Source of the DNA: an uncultured Sinobacteraceae bacterium
Lineage (GTDB): Bacteria > Pseudomonadota > Gammaproteobacteria > Nevskiales > Nevskiaceae
NCBI GenBank assembly: GCA_903822975.1
Contig: CAIJRD010000001.1
Location: 136,742-200,741, forward strand
DNA length: 64,000 bases
Direction: 5' to 3'
Shown: positions 30,100 through 39,172 of the stretch, piece by piece
Layout: each line of letters opens with the position of its first letter
How positions within the stretch are numbered: position 1 is the first letter of the stretch
Position numbers and translations under genes: made by a program
The notes under the pieces: model-generated
Told to the model about the DNA's origin: nothing
Databases searched by the model: none
What the model saw: only the letters and a program-made list of their open reading frames with translations

Positions 30100-33000
30100 G
30101 GCGAGTCGATCTGCAGCGCGGCGTTGGGTAATTCCCCAAACATCTCGGGTGCGTACATCGCTTCAACGCGCGTGGTCGGCAGTTCGAATCGGCCGCTGCT
30201 GTTGAATCGCAGCGTGTACTCAAGCGTCCACTTGCCCTTCGGCACGAAGCGGTAATACGCGCGATAAGCGTCGGCACGCGCTTCCGTAAACGCCAGCCAG
30301 GCCATGCCTTGCTGGCGTTCGCTTTCGCGCAACAATGTGGAACTGCCGCCCAAGCCGGAACCTTGCACACTGGCGCCGGCCGGCACCGGATCGTCGACCA
30401 CAACCCAGCTCATATCCGACTGTGCCTCAATTTCCAGGCTCACTCGTGCGACGTCGCCGCGGGTCCAGCGTCCCGCAACTTTCTGTTCGATCGGACTGAC
30501 CGTGCGCCGGATGTTGTAGCCACTCGTGAGCGGCGCGCGCAGCGGAATCGCCGCACGACTTTCGATCAAGGCCCAGGGTTTGCCAGTGCCATGCTGCTGC
30601 ACCTCGAGCGTCGCGGCTTGCGCCGGCCAGGGCAGTTCGATCGGCTGCGGCGGCTGGCGCCAATCGAGATCTCGCTGCGCGCCGGCCAAGGTCAGGTGCG
30701 TGGTGCCGCCGACCGTGGCGCGCTCGAATGCCGCGCCAAATTTCTCCAGAGCCAGAACGCCCCAGGCATTCGCCACTGTGGTTCTCCAATGCGCATGCTG
30801 CTGTCGGCCGAGCGCACCGCGCGCCATGCGCGGCACGTCGTCACGCCAGTCCGGTTCATTCAACACCAGCAGCAGCGCGCGTACCGCGTTGACATCACCG
30901 TCGATCATCAGCCACCACAGCGCATCGTCGCGCTCGGTCGAAAATCCCATCGTGCTGCCTTGGAAGTTCAGTCGTGAGCGCAGTATTTGCAGCGCCTCGG
31001 ACCGTCGCGCCTCGCGCTCCGGCAGGGCGTTGACGTGATCGAGGATATCGATCCAATCGAGCAGAGCCGAAGTCGGCCACAGGTTCGGATCAATACTGAT
31101 GCTGCCGAGCATTGCCGGCGTCGCGCTGCCGTAACGCGACAGCGCTGCAATCGCGGCGAGCTTGCGCAGGTTGAAATCGGCCGTTTCCAATACTGAATAA
31201 CGGCGCACCCGCCCGGCGATAAAGCCGCTCAGTCCGGCCTGCATGCGCGCAAGGCTGTCGTCCGGAATGTTCCAGCCGGCTTCCTGCGCAAGCGCCAGCA
31301 GATACGCGGTCAAGGTTTCGCTGCCATCGAGTTCATCGAACGGGAAGTAACGAACCAGCCCATCGCGATCGAGGTAGCCCGGCAACTGATCCATCAGCTT
31401 CGACCAGCGCACGCGATCTTGCAGCGCGACGGCGGTCGATGCGCGCTGCTCGAAGCAGCTGTACGGATAGGCGCGCATGAATTCGATGACGCCATCGAGC
31501 GTATCGGCCAGATGCGCGCGCAGATCGACGCGAATGCCGCCGCGTCCGGTGAGCGCATCCGATGGACGCTCAAGCGGCAATTGCAGACTGCCGTCCACTT
31601 GCTGCAGCGTTGCTTGATACGTGCGTATCGGCACCGCCGGAGTCACCGGCGTCGTCAGCTGGAGATGATCGGCGGCACTGCCATGCTGTTCCTGCGCGTC
31701 GAAATTCCACTTCAGCGTCTGCGTGCCGAGCGCAACATCAACCGGCCAGGCGAGTTCCTGCGCCGAGCCGGCGGCGAGGGTGATGAGTTGCGCGCTGAGT
31801 GGTGCGGCCTTGCCGAGACCGGCATCGAGGCTGCCGCCGACCGTTGCTGTGATTGCGCGATTCGAGGCATTGCGCAAGGTCAGCGTTGCGCTCAGATGAT
31901 CACCCTCGCGCAGCAGCGTCGGCAGGCCGGAGATCATCTGCAGTTCTTGCGTCGTACGAATGCTTGCACTGCCGGTACCGAACAGCTGCGCGCCTGCGCT
32001 GGCGATCGCGACGATGCGGAAGGAACTCAGGGAGTCGTTCAGCGGCACCGAGAGCGTCGCGCGGCCGTTGGCGTCAAGTGGCACGTGGCCGCGCCACAGC
32101 AGCAGCGTGTCGAACAACTCGCGCGCCGGCCCGCGACCGCCGCCGCCGCCGGGGGCACCGGCCTTACGACCGTAGTGGCGCTTGCCGATCACCTGCATCT
32201 GCGCGGTCGCGGTATGCACTTCGAGACCGCGCGGCGACATCATCGCGTCGAGCAGTTTCCAGGAGTCGTTCGGCAGGAGTTCAAGCAGGCCTTCATCGAC
32301 CGCGGCGACCGCGACCTCTGCATCGGCCGGCAACGCCATGCCGTGCGGCGCCTGCACAGCGATACTCACCTGTGCGTGATCGCGCACCTTGAAAGTATCC
32401 GAAGACGGCGTCACCCGAACGTCGAGGCGATGGGGAGACCAACCGACGTTGATCTGCGCGATGCCCAGCCGGTAAGCCGGCTTGCCAAGATCGACCAGTG
32501 CAGTCGGCGAGCCACCTTCGATTTGAAATGGCAGATGCAGCCAGTGGACGAGGTCGGCGAGTCGCGCGCGCCAGCCTGCGATTCGACCACGCAGCGCCAG
32601 CACCGAGACGAATACGTTTGGTGCGTAACTGTCCTTGATCGGCACTTCCAGCACCGGGTCGCGGCCGGATAGGGTGGTGACGAAGCTGTCGATCACGCCT
32701 TCGCGTTCGACCGTCACGAGTGCAGTTGCGTCTCGGAACGGCATGCGCACCTGGAAGCGAGCGACCTGGCCGCTTTCGTAACTCGGCGCTTCAGGGAGCA
32801 CGTCCATACGGTCACTGGGCGCGGCATCGAACCACCAATCATCACCGCCGGCGACCCAGATTTCGGTGGACGCCAGTGCGCGATTGCCGCTCGCGTCCGC
32901 GCTGCTGGCTTGCAGTTCGATCTGGCCGGACTCGGCAGTCTGCACCTTGCAACTGAGCAGTCCCTTCTCGTCGGTGCGACCGGCGCAGAGTTCGCCGAGC

Positions 33001-35978
33001 GCGATCGTTTCAGCGCTATTGTCGTAGGCATAAAAGCCGCCGACCAGCCGACGCCGATACGAATGGGTGACACGCCGGAAGCCATCGACACGGATGCGTT
33101 GCTGCGCCAGCGGGTGTCCACGCAGATCCAGCGCCAGTACCTTGAAACGCAGATCGTCCTTGGTCGCAATCCATCCGTCGGGTTTGACCCCGAGTACGAC
33201 CGCAGATGGCCACAACGCGATGCGCGTTGCACTCGTCAGCATTTCGCCGCTTGCATCCTGATAGTCGACTTCGGCGACGAGATCCTGCGGTTCGCCAGAC
33301 TTCGCAAGCTTAGGCACCGTGGCGCGCACGCTGCCCTGCGAATCCAAGGTCAGCGGCTGCAGTTGCGCGGGCGTCGCGCTGCTGTCGCCGTCGTTGGATG
33401 CGCCGTCCTCATCATCGTCGTCGCGCTCACCGCCGCCGGTGTCGATCCCGGGTTTGATCTCCGAGCCACCGAAACGGAACGCCTCGTAGCCGGGAAACTC
33501 CAGCGTCTTCGGCTGCAGCTGGGTGCGCAGTTTCACCGGCAGATTCGATGCGGCACCACCCGAAAGATACGACACGAAGATATCGAGTGTCGCCGTATCG
33601 GCGTTGACCAGAGGCTGCTTCGGTGCCTGCAGAATTGCGCGCATCGACGGCACGCGGAACTGCTCGACGCGGAACGCGCCACTACTCAGTTCACGGCGAT
33701 CTCCGCGCGTATCCGCGGCATAGCGCAATTCGATGTCGTAGGTGCCGAGCTTGGCATCCTTCGGAATCTCCCAGCTGCTTTCGGCGACGGCACCTGCGCG
33801 CCATTGCAAGGGCAGCGTGTAGGTCTGATCGCTGCCTTGATGACGCAGCAGCACATCGACCGGCAGTGTCTTCGAAAGCGCCAGCCCACTGCCGACGTGT
33901 TCGCGCAGGAAATGTTTCATCGACACCGTTTCGCCAGCGCGGAACAGCGCACGATCGAGCACGGTATGCGCGAGTGTTGCATCGTCGGCACTGGCGTAAG
34001 CGCCCGGCAGCTGGAAGTCGCCAGGACTGATGCCGCGGTTCCAGCTCGATAGGGCAAAGCTCATGTCGTCGCCGGTTCGCGCACTGATGATCAGTGGATC
34101 CTCGCTGCGATCGCCCTCGGCCCGGTTATCGCAGCCGTCGTTCCAATTCGGTGGCGCTGGCAGGCCAGCATCGACCTGCGAACGGCCGCTGGCGTCAGTG
34201 TGGCCGTTCCACAGCACTTTGCCGTCGCAGGCGTCGCTAATGCGGATCTCTGCGTTGGCAACGGGCTGTGCGGTGTCCAGCGTCGTTACGAACACCAGCG
34301 AGGATTCGCGACCCCATTCGAAATGGACGGCGAGGTTGGTCACCAAGGCGGACGTCGCGACATAGCGAACGCGCCCGTCGCCCAGCAGCGCTGCGCCTAG
34401 CTTCGGACTCTTCAGCTCGACCACGTAGAAGCCCGGCTCGCGCAACGGGATACCGACCACTTCGAACGCCTGCGCACCGTTCGGCTTCGGCAGCGTGAAC
34501 GCGCGGGTCGCGTCTGCATCCGAAAACACCGACTTCGCGCCGGTGTTTTCGATCCATTGCTGTTGCGCGCCTTCGCCTTGCCAGTCGCCGCTGGGCGTAT
34601 TGATCACTTGGATGCGACGCAGCCAGCGCGCGATCTGTGCATCGTCGTCGATTTTTTGCGAGCGCCCATCGATCGCCGCTACCGCCAACTGCGACTGCAG
34701 CCCTTCGAGCACGGGCTCGACATTGCGCAGCGTGACCGGCAGCACACCGCCTTCGCTGCGCTCAAGAATGCCGAAGTCCGCGCCGAATTTGACCAGCGGC
34801 GGTGCTTCCGAGGTCGCCACATCGAGCGGGAAGCGGGCTGCGTTGGCAAGCGCGCGGCCGGCGTCGTCAACCAGACCCGCCGGCAACTCCAGTCGCAGGT
34901 GCGCGCGCTCCGAAAAAGGCCCAGCGAAACTCACAGACTCCACGCGATCGGCATCGTCGAGCTTCGGCTTATAGCGCTGGTCCCGGCCGATCAGCCGGAT
35001 GCGCTCGGCCAGCGCATGAGCGATCGGTGCGCTGAAATTCAGCGTCATCGGCCGCATCGGCAAGCAGTCTGCGCGCGGGTTCACGCGCTCGCAGCTGAAC
35101 GCGGCATTGAATGCGCGACGCGTCTGGAACACCAAGGTTTGATCGAGCGTGGTCGCGATCCCACTGACGGTTTTGATACCCGCACCCCAAACCAGTTGCA
35201 CGGTCGTGGCCGGCGGCAGGCTGCGTGCGCAGCGCGTCACCAGCAGGCGCGCTTCGGCTTGTTCCATGCGGTGATCGCGCACCCGCGCAAAAGACTGCCG
35301 GCCGTTCTTCCAAAGCAGCTCGTAGTAGGCATAGCCCAGCTGTCGGCGTTGCGCGAGCACGCTGCGACGCTCGTTGCCGGACAGCACTTGCAGCGGAATT
35401 TTTTCGCCGAGCCCGGACACGACGCAGTAGGCGTGCGCTGCGATCGAGGCTTCGTCGGCCGGTGCGTCAAGTGCGAGAACGAAGACCTGCGCCTCATCGA
35501 CGCCGCCACTGCCTTCGCTTGGTAGCGACGCGCGAATTGCGGGGCCACCGGTATCGAAGCTGAATCGGCGCGTGTCGCCGACTGCTGTACCGGAGGCTGT
35601 GCTCAGCTCAGGTTTGAGCTGAAAGCTGCACCGCAGGCCGGCCGGCAAATCTTCATCGAAGTCGTACACCCAGTTACGCGCATCGGCCCAGCGACCACGA
35701 CCCGCTGCCGCACAGTCGATCGTAAACGGATCGACCGTCCGCGGATCACCGAAACGCACCATCGGCGCGGAAAATCGTACCGCGACCTGCCGCACCGACT
35801 TAACCGTGCCCTGCGGACTGAAGGCCTCTACTGTCGGTGCGGCGTGAACCACACTCGGCAGAAGCGACACCAGCACCGTGCAGATCAGCAGTGCGATGAC
35901 CCGCATTTGCCAATGCGCGCGCTGAAGCTTGCGCGGCGCGGCGTGTGCAGACACCGGCTTGAGTCGTTGAGTGTTCAT
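30096..35978 (-). CDS. yfhM: Bacterial alpha-2-macroglobulin (YfhM-like)
   Basis: This very long protein (about 1960 residues) has a signal peptide (RVIALLICTVLVSLLPSVVHA|AP), MG1-like and MG2 domains, a long mid region, the 'LRGVPLDANGRATLSVPLNDSLSSFRIVAIAS' block of the A2M domain and a thioester domain with CFEQ at residues 1508-1511. It traps proteases that breach the outer membrane and partners PBP1C, which repairs the wall. No lipobox is seen, unlike E. coli YfhM, so it is probably periplasmic and soluble. The ATG at 35978 was chosen; a GTG three codons upstream lies closer to a GGGAG sequence and is an alternative. Confidence 0.95.
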   Translation of the reverse strand: MNTQRLKPVSAHAAPRKLQRAHWQMRVIALLICTVLVSLLPSVVHAAPTVEAFSPQGTVKSVRQVAVRFSAPMVRFGDPRTVDPFTIDCAAAGRGRWADARNWVYDFDEDLPAGLRCSFQLKPELSTASGTAVGDTRRFSFDTGGPAIRASLPSEGSGGVDEAQVFVLALDAPADEASIAAHAYCVVSGLGEKIPLQVLSGNERRSVLAQRRQLGYAYYELLWKNGRQSFARVRDHRMEQAEARLLVTRCARSLPPATTVQLVWGAGIKTVSGIATTLDQTLVFQTRRAFNAAFSCERVNPRADCLPMRPMTLNFSAPIAHALAERIRLIGRDQRYKPKLDDADRVESVSFAGPFSERAHLRLELPAGLVDDAGRALANAARFPLDVATSEAPPLVKFGADFGILERSEGGVLPVTLRNVEPVLEGLQSQLAVAAIDGRSQKIDDDAQIARWLRRIQVINTPSGDWQGEGAQQQWIENTGAKSVFSDADATRAFTLPKPNGAQAFEVVGIPLREPGFYVVELKSPKLGAALLGDGRVRYVATSALVTNLAVHFEWGRESSLVFVTTLDTAQPVANAEIRISDACDGKVLWNGHTDASGRSQVDAGLPAPPNWNDGCDNRAEGDRSEDPLIISARTGDDMSFALSSWNRGISPGDFQLPGAYASADDATLAHTVLDRALFRAGETVSMKHFLREHVGSGLALSKTLPVDVLLRHQGSDQTYTLPLQWRAGAVAESSWEIPKDAKLGTYDIELRYAADTRGDRRELSSGAFRVEQFRVPSMRAILQAPKQPLVNADTATLDIFVSYLSGGAASNLPVKLRTQLQPKTLEFPGYEAFRFGGSEIKPGIDTGGGERDDDDEDGASNDGDSSATPAQLQPLTLDSQGSVRATVPKLAKSGEPQDLVAEVDYQDASGEMLTSATRIALWPSAVVLGVKPDGWIATKDDLRFKVLALDLRGHPLAQQRIRVDGFRRVTHSYRRRLVGGFYAYDNSAETIALGELCAGRTDEKGLLSCKVQTAESGQIELQASSADASGNRALASTEIWVAGGDDWWFDAAPSDRMDVLPEAPSYESGQVARFQVRMPFRDATALVTVEREGVIDSFVTTLSGRDPVLEVPIKDSYAPNVFVSVLALRGRIAGWRARLADLVHWLHLPFQIEGGSPTALVDLGKPAYRLGIAQINVGWSPHRLDVRVTPSSDTFKVRDHAQVSIAVQAPHGMALPADAEVAVAAVDEGLLELLPNDSWKLLDAMMSPRGLEVHTATAQMQVIGKRHYGRKAGAPGGGGGRGPARELFDTLLLWRGHVPLDANGRATLSVPLNDSLSSFRIVAIASAGAQLFGTGSASIRTTQELQMISGLPTLLREGDHLSATLTLRNASNRAITATVGGSLDAGLGKAAPLSAQLITLAAGSAQELAWPVDVALGTQTLKWNFDAQEQHGSAADHLQLTTPVTPAVPIRTYQATLQQVDGSLQLPLERPSDALTGRGGIRVDLRAHLADTLDGVIEFMRAYPYSCFEQRASTAVALQDRVRWSKLMDQLPGYLDRDGLVRYFPFDELDGSETLTAYLLALAQEAGWNIPDDSLARMQAGLSGFIAGRVRRYSVLETADFNLRKLAAIAALSRYGSATPAMLGSISIDPNLWPTSALLDWIDILDHVNALPEREARRSEALQILRSRLNFQGSTMGFSTERDDALWWLMIDGDVNAVRALLLVLNEPDWRDDVPRMARGALGRQQHAHWRTTVANAWGVLALEKFGAAFERATVGGTTHLTLAGAQRDLDWRQPPQPIELPWPAQAATLEVQQHGTGKPWALIESRAAIPLRAPLTSGYNIRRTVSPIEQKVAGRWTRGDVARVSLEIEAQSDMSWVVVDDPVPAGASVQGSGLGGSSTLLRESERQQGMAWLAFTEARADAYRAYYRFVPKGKWTLEYTLRFNSSGRFELPTTRVEAMYAPEMFGELPNAALQIDSP

Positions 35979-36159
35979 TGGCGGCACCGGCTCCCGGACT
36001 GCAAGGCTGCTGCGGCGACCCGCCGCAAATCAAACGCCAGCGAATTATGCCGCGCCGATGCTACGGCTCGACGTTGCTTTGTACCGACGAGGCCGATGTA
36101 TCACGAAGGCGAGCGTTTGGAGCACAGCCCTAGGTGATCGCAGCGGCGAGGCTAGCGTA

Positions 36160-36522
36160 TTACAGGAGCACCTTGAACAGCCGCGCACGCCATTCGTCGA
36201 GCTTCTCTCCGAGTGGGCGCCGATTCCAAGTCGCCGCATCGATGCCTTTCGCGCTGGCAGTATCGTCGCGAAACATCGCTTCCATCTGCTGGCCGAACGC
36301 GTTGCTCAGAATCACGGTGTTGAGTTCGTTGTTCAGCAGCACGCTGCGCCAGTCGAGGTTGGCGGAGCCGATGCTGCACCAGTCGCCGTCGACCACTGCG
36401 GTTTTGTTTGGCGTGCAGCACGCGGCCACACGCCGCTTTGAATCCGACGCAAGCCCGAAAGTTTCATTGCAGCCGACCACAGACTCCGACGCGAGCAAAT
36501 CGGCGATGCAGCGCACATCCAA
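36160..36522 (-). pseudogene. C-terminal remnant of a cardiolipin-synthase-like phospholipase D protein
   Basis: From about 36410 down to the stop at 36160, the minus strand encodes 'KTAVVDGDWCSIGSANLDWRSVLLNNELNTVILSNAFGQQMEAMFRDDTASAKGIDAATWNRRPLGEKLDEWRARLFKVLL'-like sequence (split here as key blocks KTAVVDG, GSANLDWRS, NNELN and RRPL). This is the second HxK...GS.N.D half of ClsB-type enzymes. The catalytic His of HxK is missing (it reads N-K), and the upstream residues do not match the family, so this is a decayed 3' end. The surrounding 36000-36690 shows no other gene. Confidence 0.7.
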
Positions 36523-36694
36523 ATCCGAGCGCCGCCGCGCCGAAGTGCGAATTTATTGACGACTACGATCGAACCCATCGTGAACCCTGAGACGGCGGCG
36601 ATGGCGGGTAAAGTTGCCAGCTGCCGATGCTGTCACACCTCAGGGAGCGTTAGGCTAGGTGCACACCGAGAATTGTCGATGTGAGGAGCTTCTA

Positions 36695-37795
36695 ATGAAA
36701 AAAATCAAAACACGATGGACCGTGCGCACAGTGGCACTGAGCGAGATCGTGCTGTGCTCGATTCTGCTCGCGGGCTGCGGCGGCTCCAGTTCGAACTCGA
36801 GCGCTTCGTCGGCTGCAACCAGCGAAGCCGCAGCGTCGACCGGTCCGGGCAGCACGGACAGCAAAACCTGTTCGGTACCTTACGGTGATGCGCCGCGCCC
36901 CTTGACCGACTCGCTCGATGGACTGCTGGCCGTCACCAATATCTGCCTGACTGTTGGCGGCGAGATGCTCAACTACACGGACGCCTATGGCGAAGCGCGC
37001 GCGGCCTGCGCGGTGATCCCGAAGACGGCAACGCCGCAGACGCCGCTGCCGATGGTCGTGTGGCTGCATCCGTCCTTGTTCCCGATCGATTCGATCGACT
37101 TGACCGGCTTTTTGGTGGCCAAGTCGAACGCCGATCTCACCGGTGATCCGGCACGGCAAGGCTTCATCCTGCTGCTGCCGGCCGGCCGCGATACGCAACA
37201 CATCTACCCGTTTCCAGACAACACCGGCCTCGGCTGGGACAACTGGTACCGGAATCTCGATCGCAGTTCGGGCAGCCTCAATGTCGATGCCGAAGCCATC
37301 GATCATTTCATCGGCGCGATGACCTCGCGTGGCGTTGTCGATACCGATCGGATCTACATGTCGGGCTGGTCCAATGGCGCATCGATGGCGCTGCTTTACG
37401 CGCTGAACACGCCGCAGATCGCCGCAGCTGCGGTGTACTCCGCGCCGGCGCCCTACAGCGATATCAACGATCCCTGCGCGCAGTCACCGTTTGCGAGCGT
37501 GCAGACGCCGATTTACGACATCCACAATTCCTGCGACATCATCGGGACCTGTCAGACCGGCCAGCAATTCCACAAGGATCTGGCGCAGCGTTATCCGAGC
37601 CTGCAGCAGCAACTGGTCATCGTCGATGCGCTGAAGAACCCAACGGCAGATCAGACCTGCGTGGCATCGTGCGCGTCGTCGGCGATTGTGCCCGGCGAGT
37701 TGTCGCCCGGCACCGTCAACCACCTGGTCTGGCCGATCAACCGCAACCAGGACATGTTCACGTTCCTGCGCGAGCACCCGCTACACGGTAAGTAG
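36695..37795 (+). CDS. Exported lipoprotein, PHB-depolymerase-like esterase
   Basis: The 366-residue protein has a lipoprotein signal (IVLCSILLAGCGG) followed by a Ser/Ala-rich linker, then an alpha/beta-hydrolase domain: 'PLPMVVWLHPSLFP', the nucleophile motif GWSNGA, and a late 'TVNHLVWP' with the likely catalytic His. This pattern resembles the LpqC/poly(3-hydroxybutyrate) depolymerase family. Paired cysteines suggest disulfides outside the cytoplasm. The start follows GAGGAG. The substrate is unknown. A CTGTCACAC sequence lies 65 bases before the start, shared with the phosphodiesterase at 41423. Confidence 0.78.
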   Translation: MKKIKTRWTVRTVALSEIVLCSILLAGCGGSSSNSSASSAATSEAAASTGPGSTDSKTCSVPYGDAPRPLTDSLDGLLAVTNICLTVGGEMLNYTDAYGEARAACAVIPKTATPQTPLPMVVWLHPSLFPIDSIDLTGFLVAKSNADLTGDPARQGFILLLPAGRDTQHIYPFPDNTGLGWDNWYRNLDRSSGSLNVDAEAIDHFIGAMTSRGVVDTDRIYMSGWSNGASMALLYALNTPQIAAAAVYSAPAPYSDINDPCAQSPFASVQTPIYDIHNSCDIIGTCQTGQQFHKDLAQRYPSLQQQLVIVDALKNPTADQTCVASCASSAIVPGELSPGTVNHLVWPINRNQDMFTFLREHPLHGK

Positions 37796-37977
37796 CACCG
37801 CACGTTGCCGCCGCACGCTGTCTGGGCAGGCCTGCGCGAACCGGATACCGCGCGGCTCCCCGCAGGCTGTCGACGGTGTTGTGCCGGCGCCGCACCGATT
37901 CATCGGAAGCCGCGGCGCTCGGCCGACCGCGCGGGTCCCAACCGCTGCCATGACGCAGTCGTCGTTCGATCGCGCGC

Positions 37978-38020
37978 GTTTCGAGTGGGTTTCGAGGGGG
38001 TCTCGAGCGGTCTCGAGCGG
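37978..38020. repeat. Four degenerate 10-12 base units (TCTCGAGCGG type)
   Basis: Units GTTTCGAGTGG, GTTTCGAGGGGG, TCTCGAGCGG and TCTCGAGCGG follow one another in the 334-base space before the MerR gene. The last two are identical. Otherwise this space holds only the operator-like repeat at 38087. Confidence 0.6.
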
Positions 38021-38086
38021 GTCGGTCGATCCGGGTAAGTTGTGCGGGGCGCCGGGTTTGCAGCGGGCGCACATTCGTTGGATACT

Positions 38087-38109
38087 ACTTGTACAAAACC
38101 TGTACAAGT
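38087..38109. promoter_or_regulatory. Perfect inverted repeat before the MerR/LitR-like gene
   Basis: ACTTGTACA and TGTACAAGT form nine-base perfect arms around a five-base spacer, centred 32 bases before the regulator's ATG. TGTACA cores are the recognition unit reported for LitR/CarH-type MerR regulators. An 11-base direct repeat, ACAAGTAACGG/ACAAGTAGCGG, overlaps the right arm. The position fits autoregulation. Binding itself is inferred. Confidence 0.65.
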
Positions 38110-38129
38110 AACGGACAAGTAGCGGACGA

Positions 38130-39080
38130 ATGACGACGGCATCCAAAGCCTCAAGTGGACTGCGAATCAGCATGGTGGCGCGGCTGTCCGGCGTGCCGGC
38201 ATCCACGATTCGCATGTGGGAGCGCCGTTATCAGGCGGTGCAGCCGTCGCGCACCGCGGCTGGGGGCCGGCTCTACACGCAGGCGGATACCGCAAGGCTG
38301 GCGCTGCTGAAGGAGCTGGTGGCGCGCGGCAACGCGATCAGCACGATCGCGGGCCTCGACGATGGCAGCTTGCGCGAGCGCTTGAGCGAGTCGGTCGCGC
38401 GTCCCAGTGCGCCGGTCGGCCGCTGCCGATTGGCGCTGCTCGGTGAGTCCCTGGCGAGCCGGCTGCAGCCGGCGCTGGCCGCGCTGCCGCAAATCGAATG
38501 GCTCGGTGTGCATGCGTCCGCCGAGGCCTTGGCAGACCTGGTCGCGCCCGGTGTGGCCGACGTGGTGATCGTCGATACGCCGACCCTGCGCGCGCACCGC
38601 ATTCCCGATCTGCTGGCACTGCTGCAGGCGCAGCAGCCGCGCCTGCTGGTGGTGGTGTACAGCTTCGCGGCCGAACGCGACCTGCTGAATCTGGATCTGG
38701 ATCGGATCCTGCTGATGCGTGCGCCGGTCGACCCCCTGCAGCTGTTGAGGGTCTGCCTGCTGAGCCTGAACCTCGCGCCGCGTGGCGAACGGCAGGCGAC
38801 ATTCGAGCAGCTGATGCATCAGCCGGCGCCGCCGCCGCGTTTCAACGAGTCGCAGCTGGCTACGTTTGCGCGGGAGCCCAATTCGATCCGCTGCGAGTGC
38901 CCGCGACATCTGTCCGATTTGCTGAGCAGCCTGGCGACGTTCGAGCGTTACAGCAACGAGTGCGCCAGCAGCGATGCCGAGGATGCCGCGCTGCATCTGA
39001 TGCTGCAGCGAATCACCGGACACGCCCGCGGCCTGCTCGAAGAAGCGCTGGAACGGATCGACGCGGCCGCGGCGGCCTGA
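38130..39080 (+). CDS. MerR-family regulator, class II LitR-like (light response)
   Basis: The 316-residue protein starts with a MerR helix-turn-helix (LRISMVARLSGVPASTIRMWERRYQAVQPSRTAAGGRLYTQAD). A Rossmann-like segment follows (about 95-220), resembling a B12-binding fold but without the DxHxxG cobalamin motif. The C-terminal part contains 'IRCECPRHLSDLLSSLATFERYSNECAS..AEDAALHLMLQRITGHARGLLEEAL', which I recall from class II LitR proteins near photolyase and folE genes in Pseudomonas. Those proteins do not sense light through B12 but respond to a LOV-domain partner. It sits next to an SDR and folE, and a LOV kinase lies 4 kb away. Confidence 0.75.
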   Translation: MTTASKASSGLRISMVARLSGVPASTIRMWERRYQAVQPSRTAAGGRLYTQADTARLALLKELVARGNAISTIAGLDDGSLRERLSESVARPSAPVGRCRLALLGESLASRLQPALAALPQIEWLGVHASAEALADLVAPGVADVVIVDTPTLRAHRIPDLLALLQAQQPRLLVVVYSFAAERDLLNLDLDRILLMRAPVDPLQLLRVCLLSLNLAPRGERQATFEQLMHQPAPPPRFNESQLATFAREPNSIRCECPRHLSDLLSSLATFERYSNECASSDAEDAALHLMLQRITGHARGLLEEALERIDAAAAA

Positions 39081-39091
39081 AAACGCCCGCC

Positions 39092-39139
39092 GTTTGAACC
39101 GGAGTTTGAACCCGAGTTCGAAGTTGAGTTTGAACCGGA
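39092..39139. repeat. Four tandem 12-base units (GTTTGAACCGGA type)
   Basis: GTTTGAACCGGA, GTTTGAACCCGA, GTTCGAAGTTGA and GTTTGAACCGGA lie end to end, starting 11 bases after the MerR stop. They separate that gene from the convergent SDR gene, and may take the place of a terminator. Confidence 0.85.
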
Positions 39140-39172
39140 GGCGCCGACGGCCCCAGGTCTGGCGCCGACGAT

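Noticed and set aside
31419-32672. A 417-codon plus-strand frame opposite the alpha-2-macroglobulin gene
   Set aside because: Its residues are Arg/Gly/Gln-rich without motifs, as expected for a shadow of a real gene.
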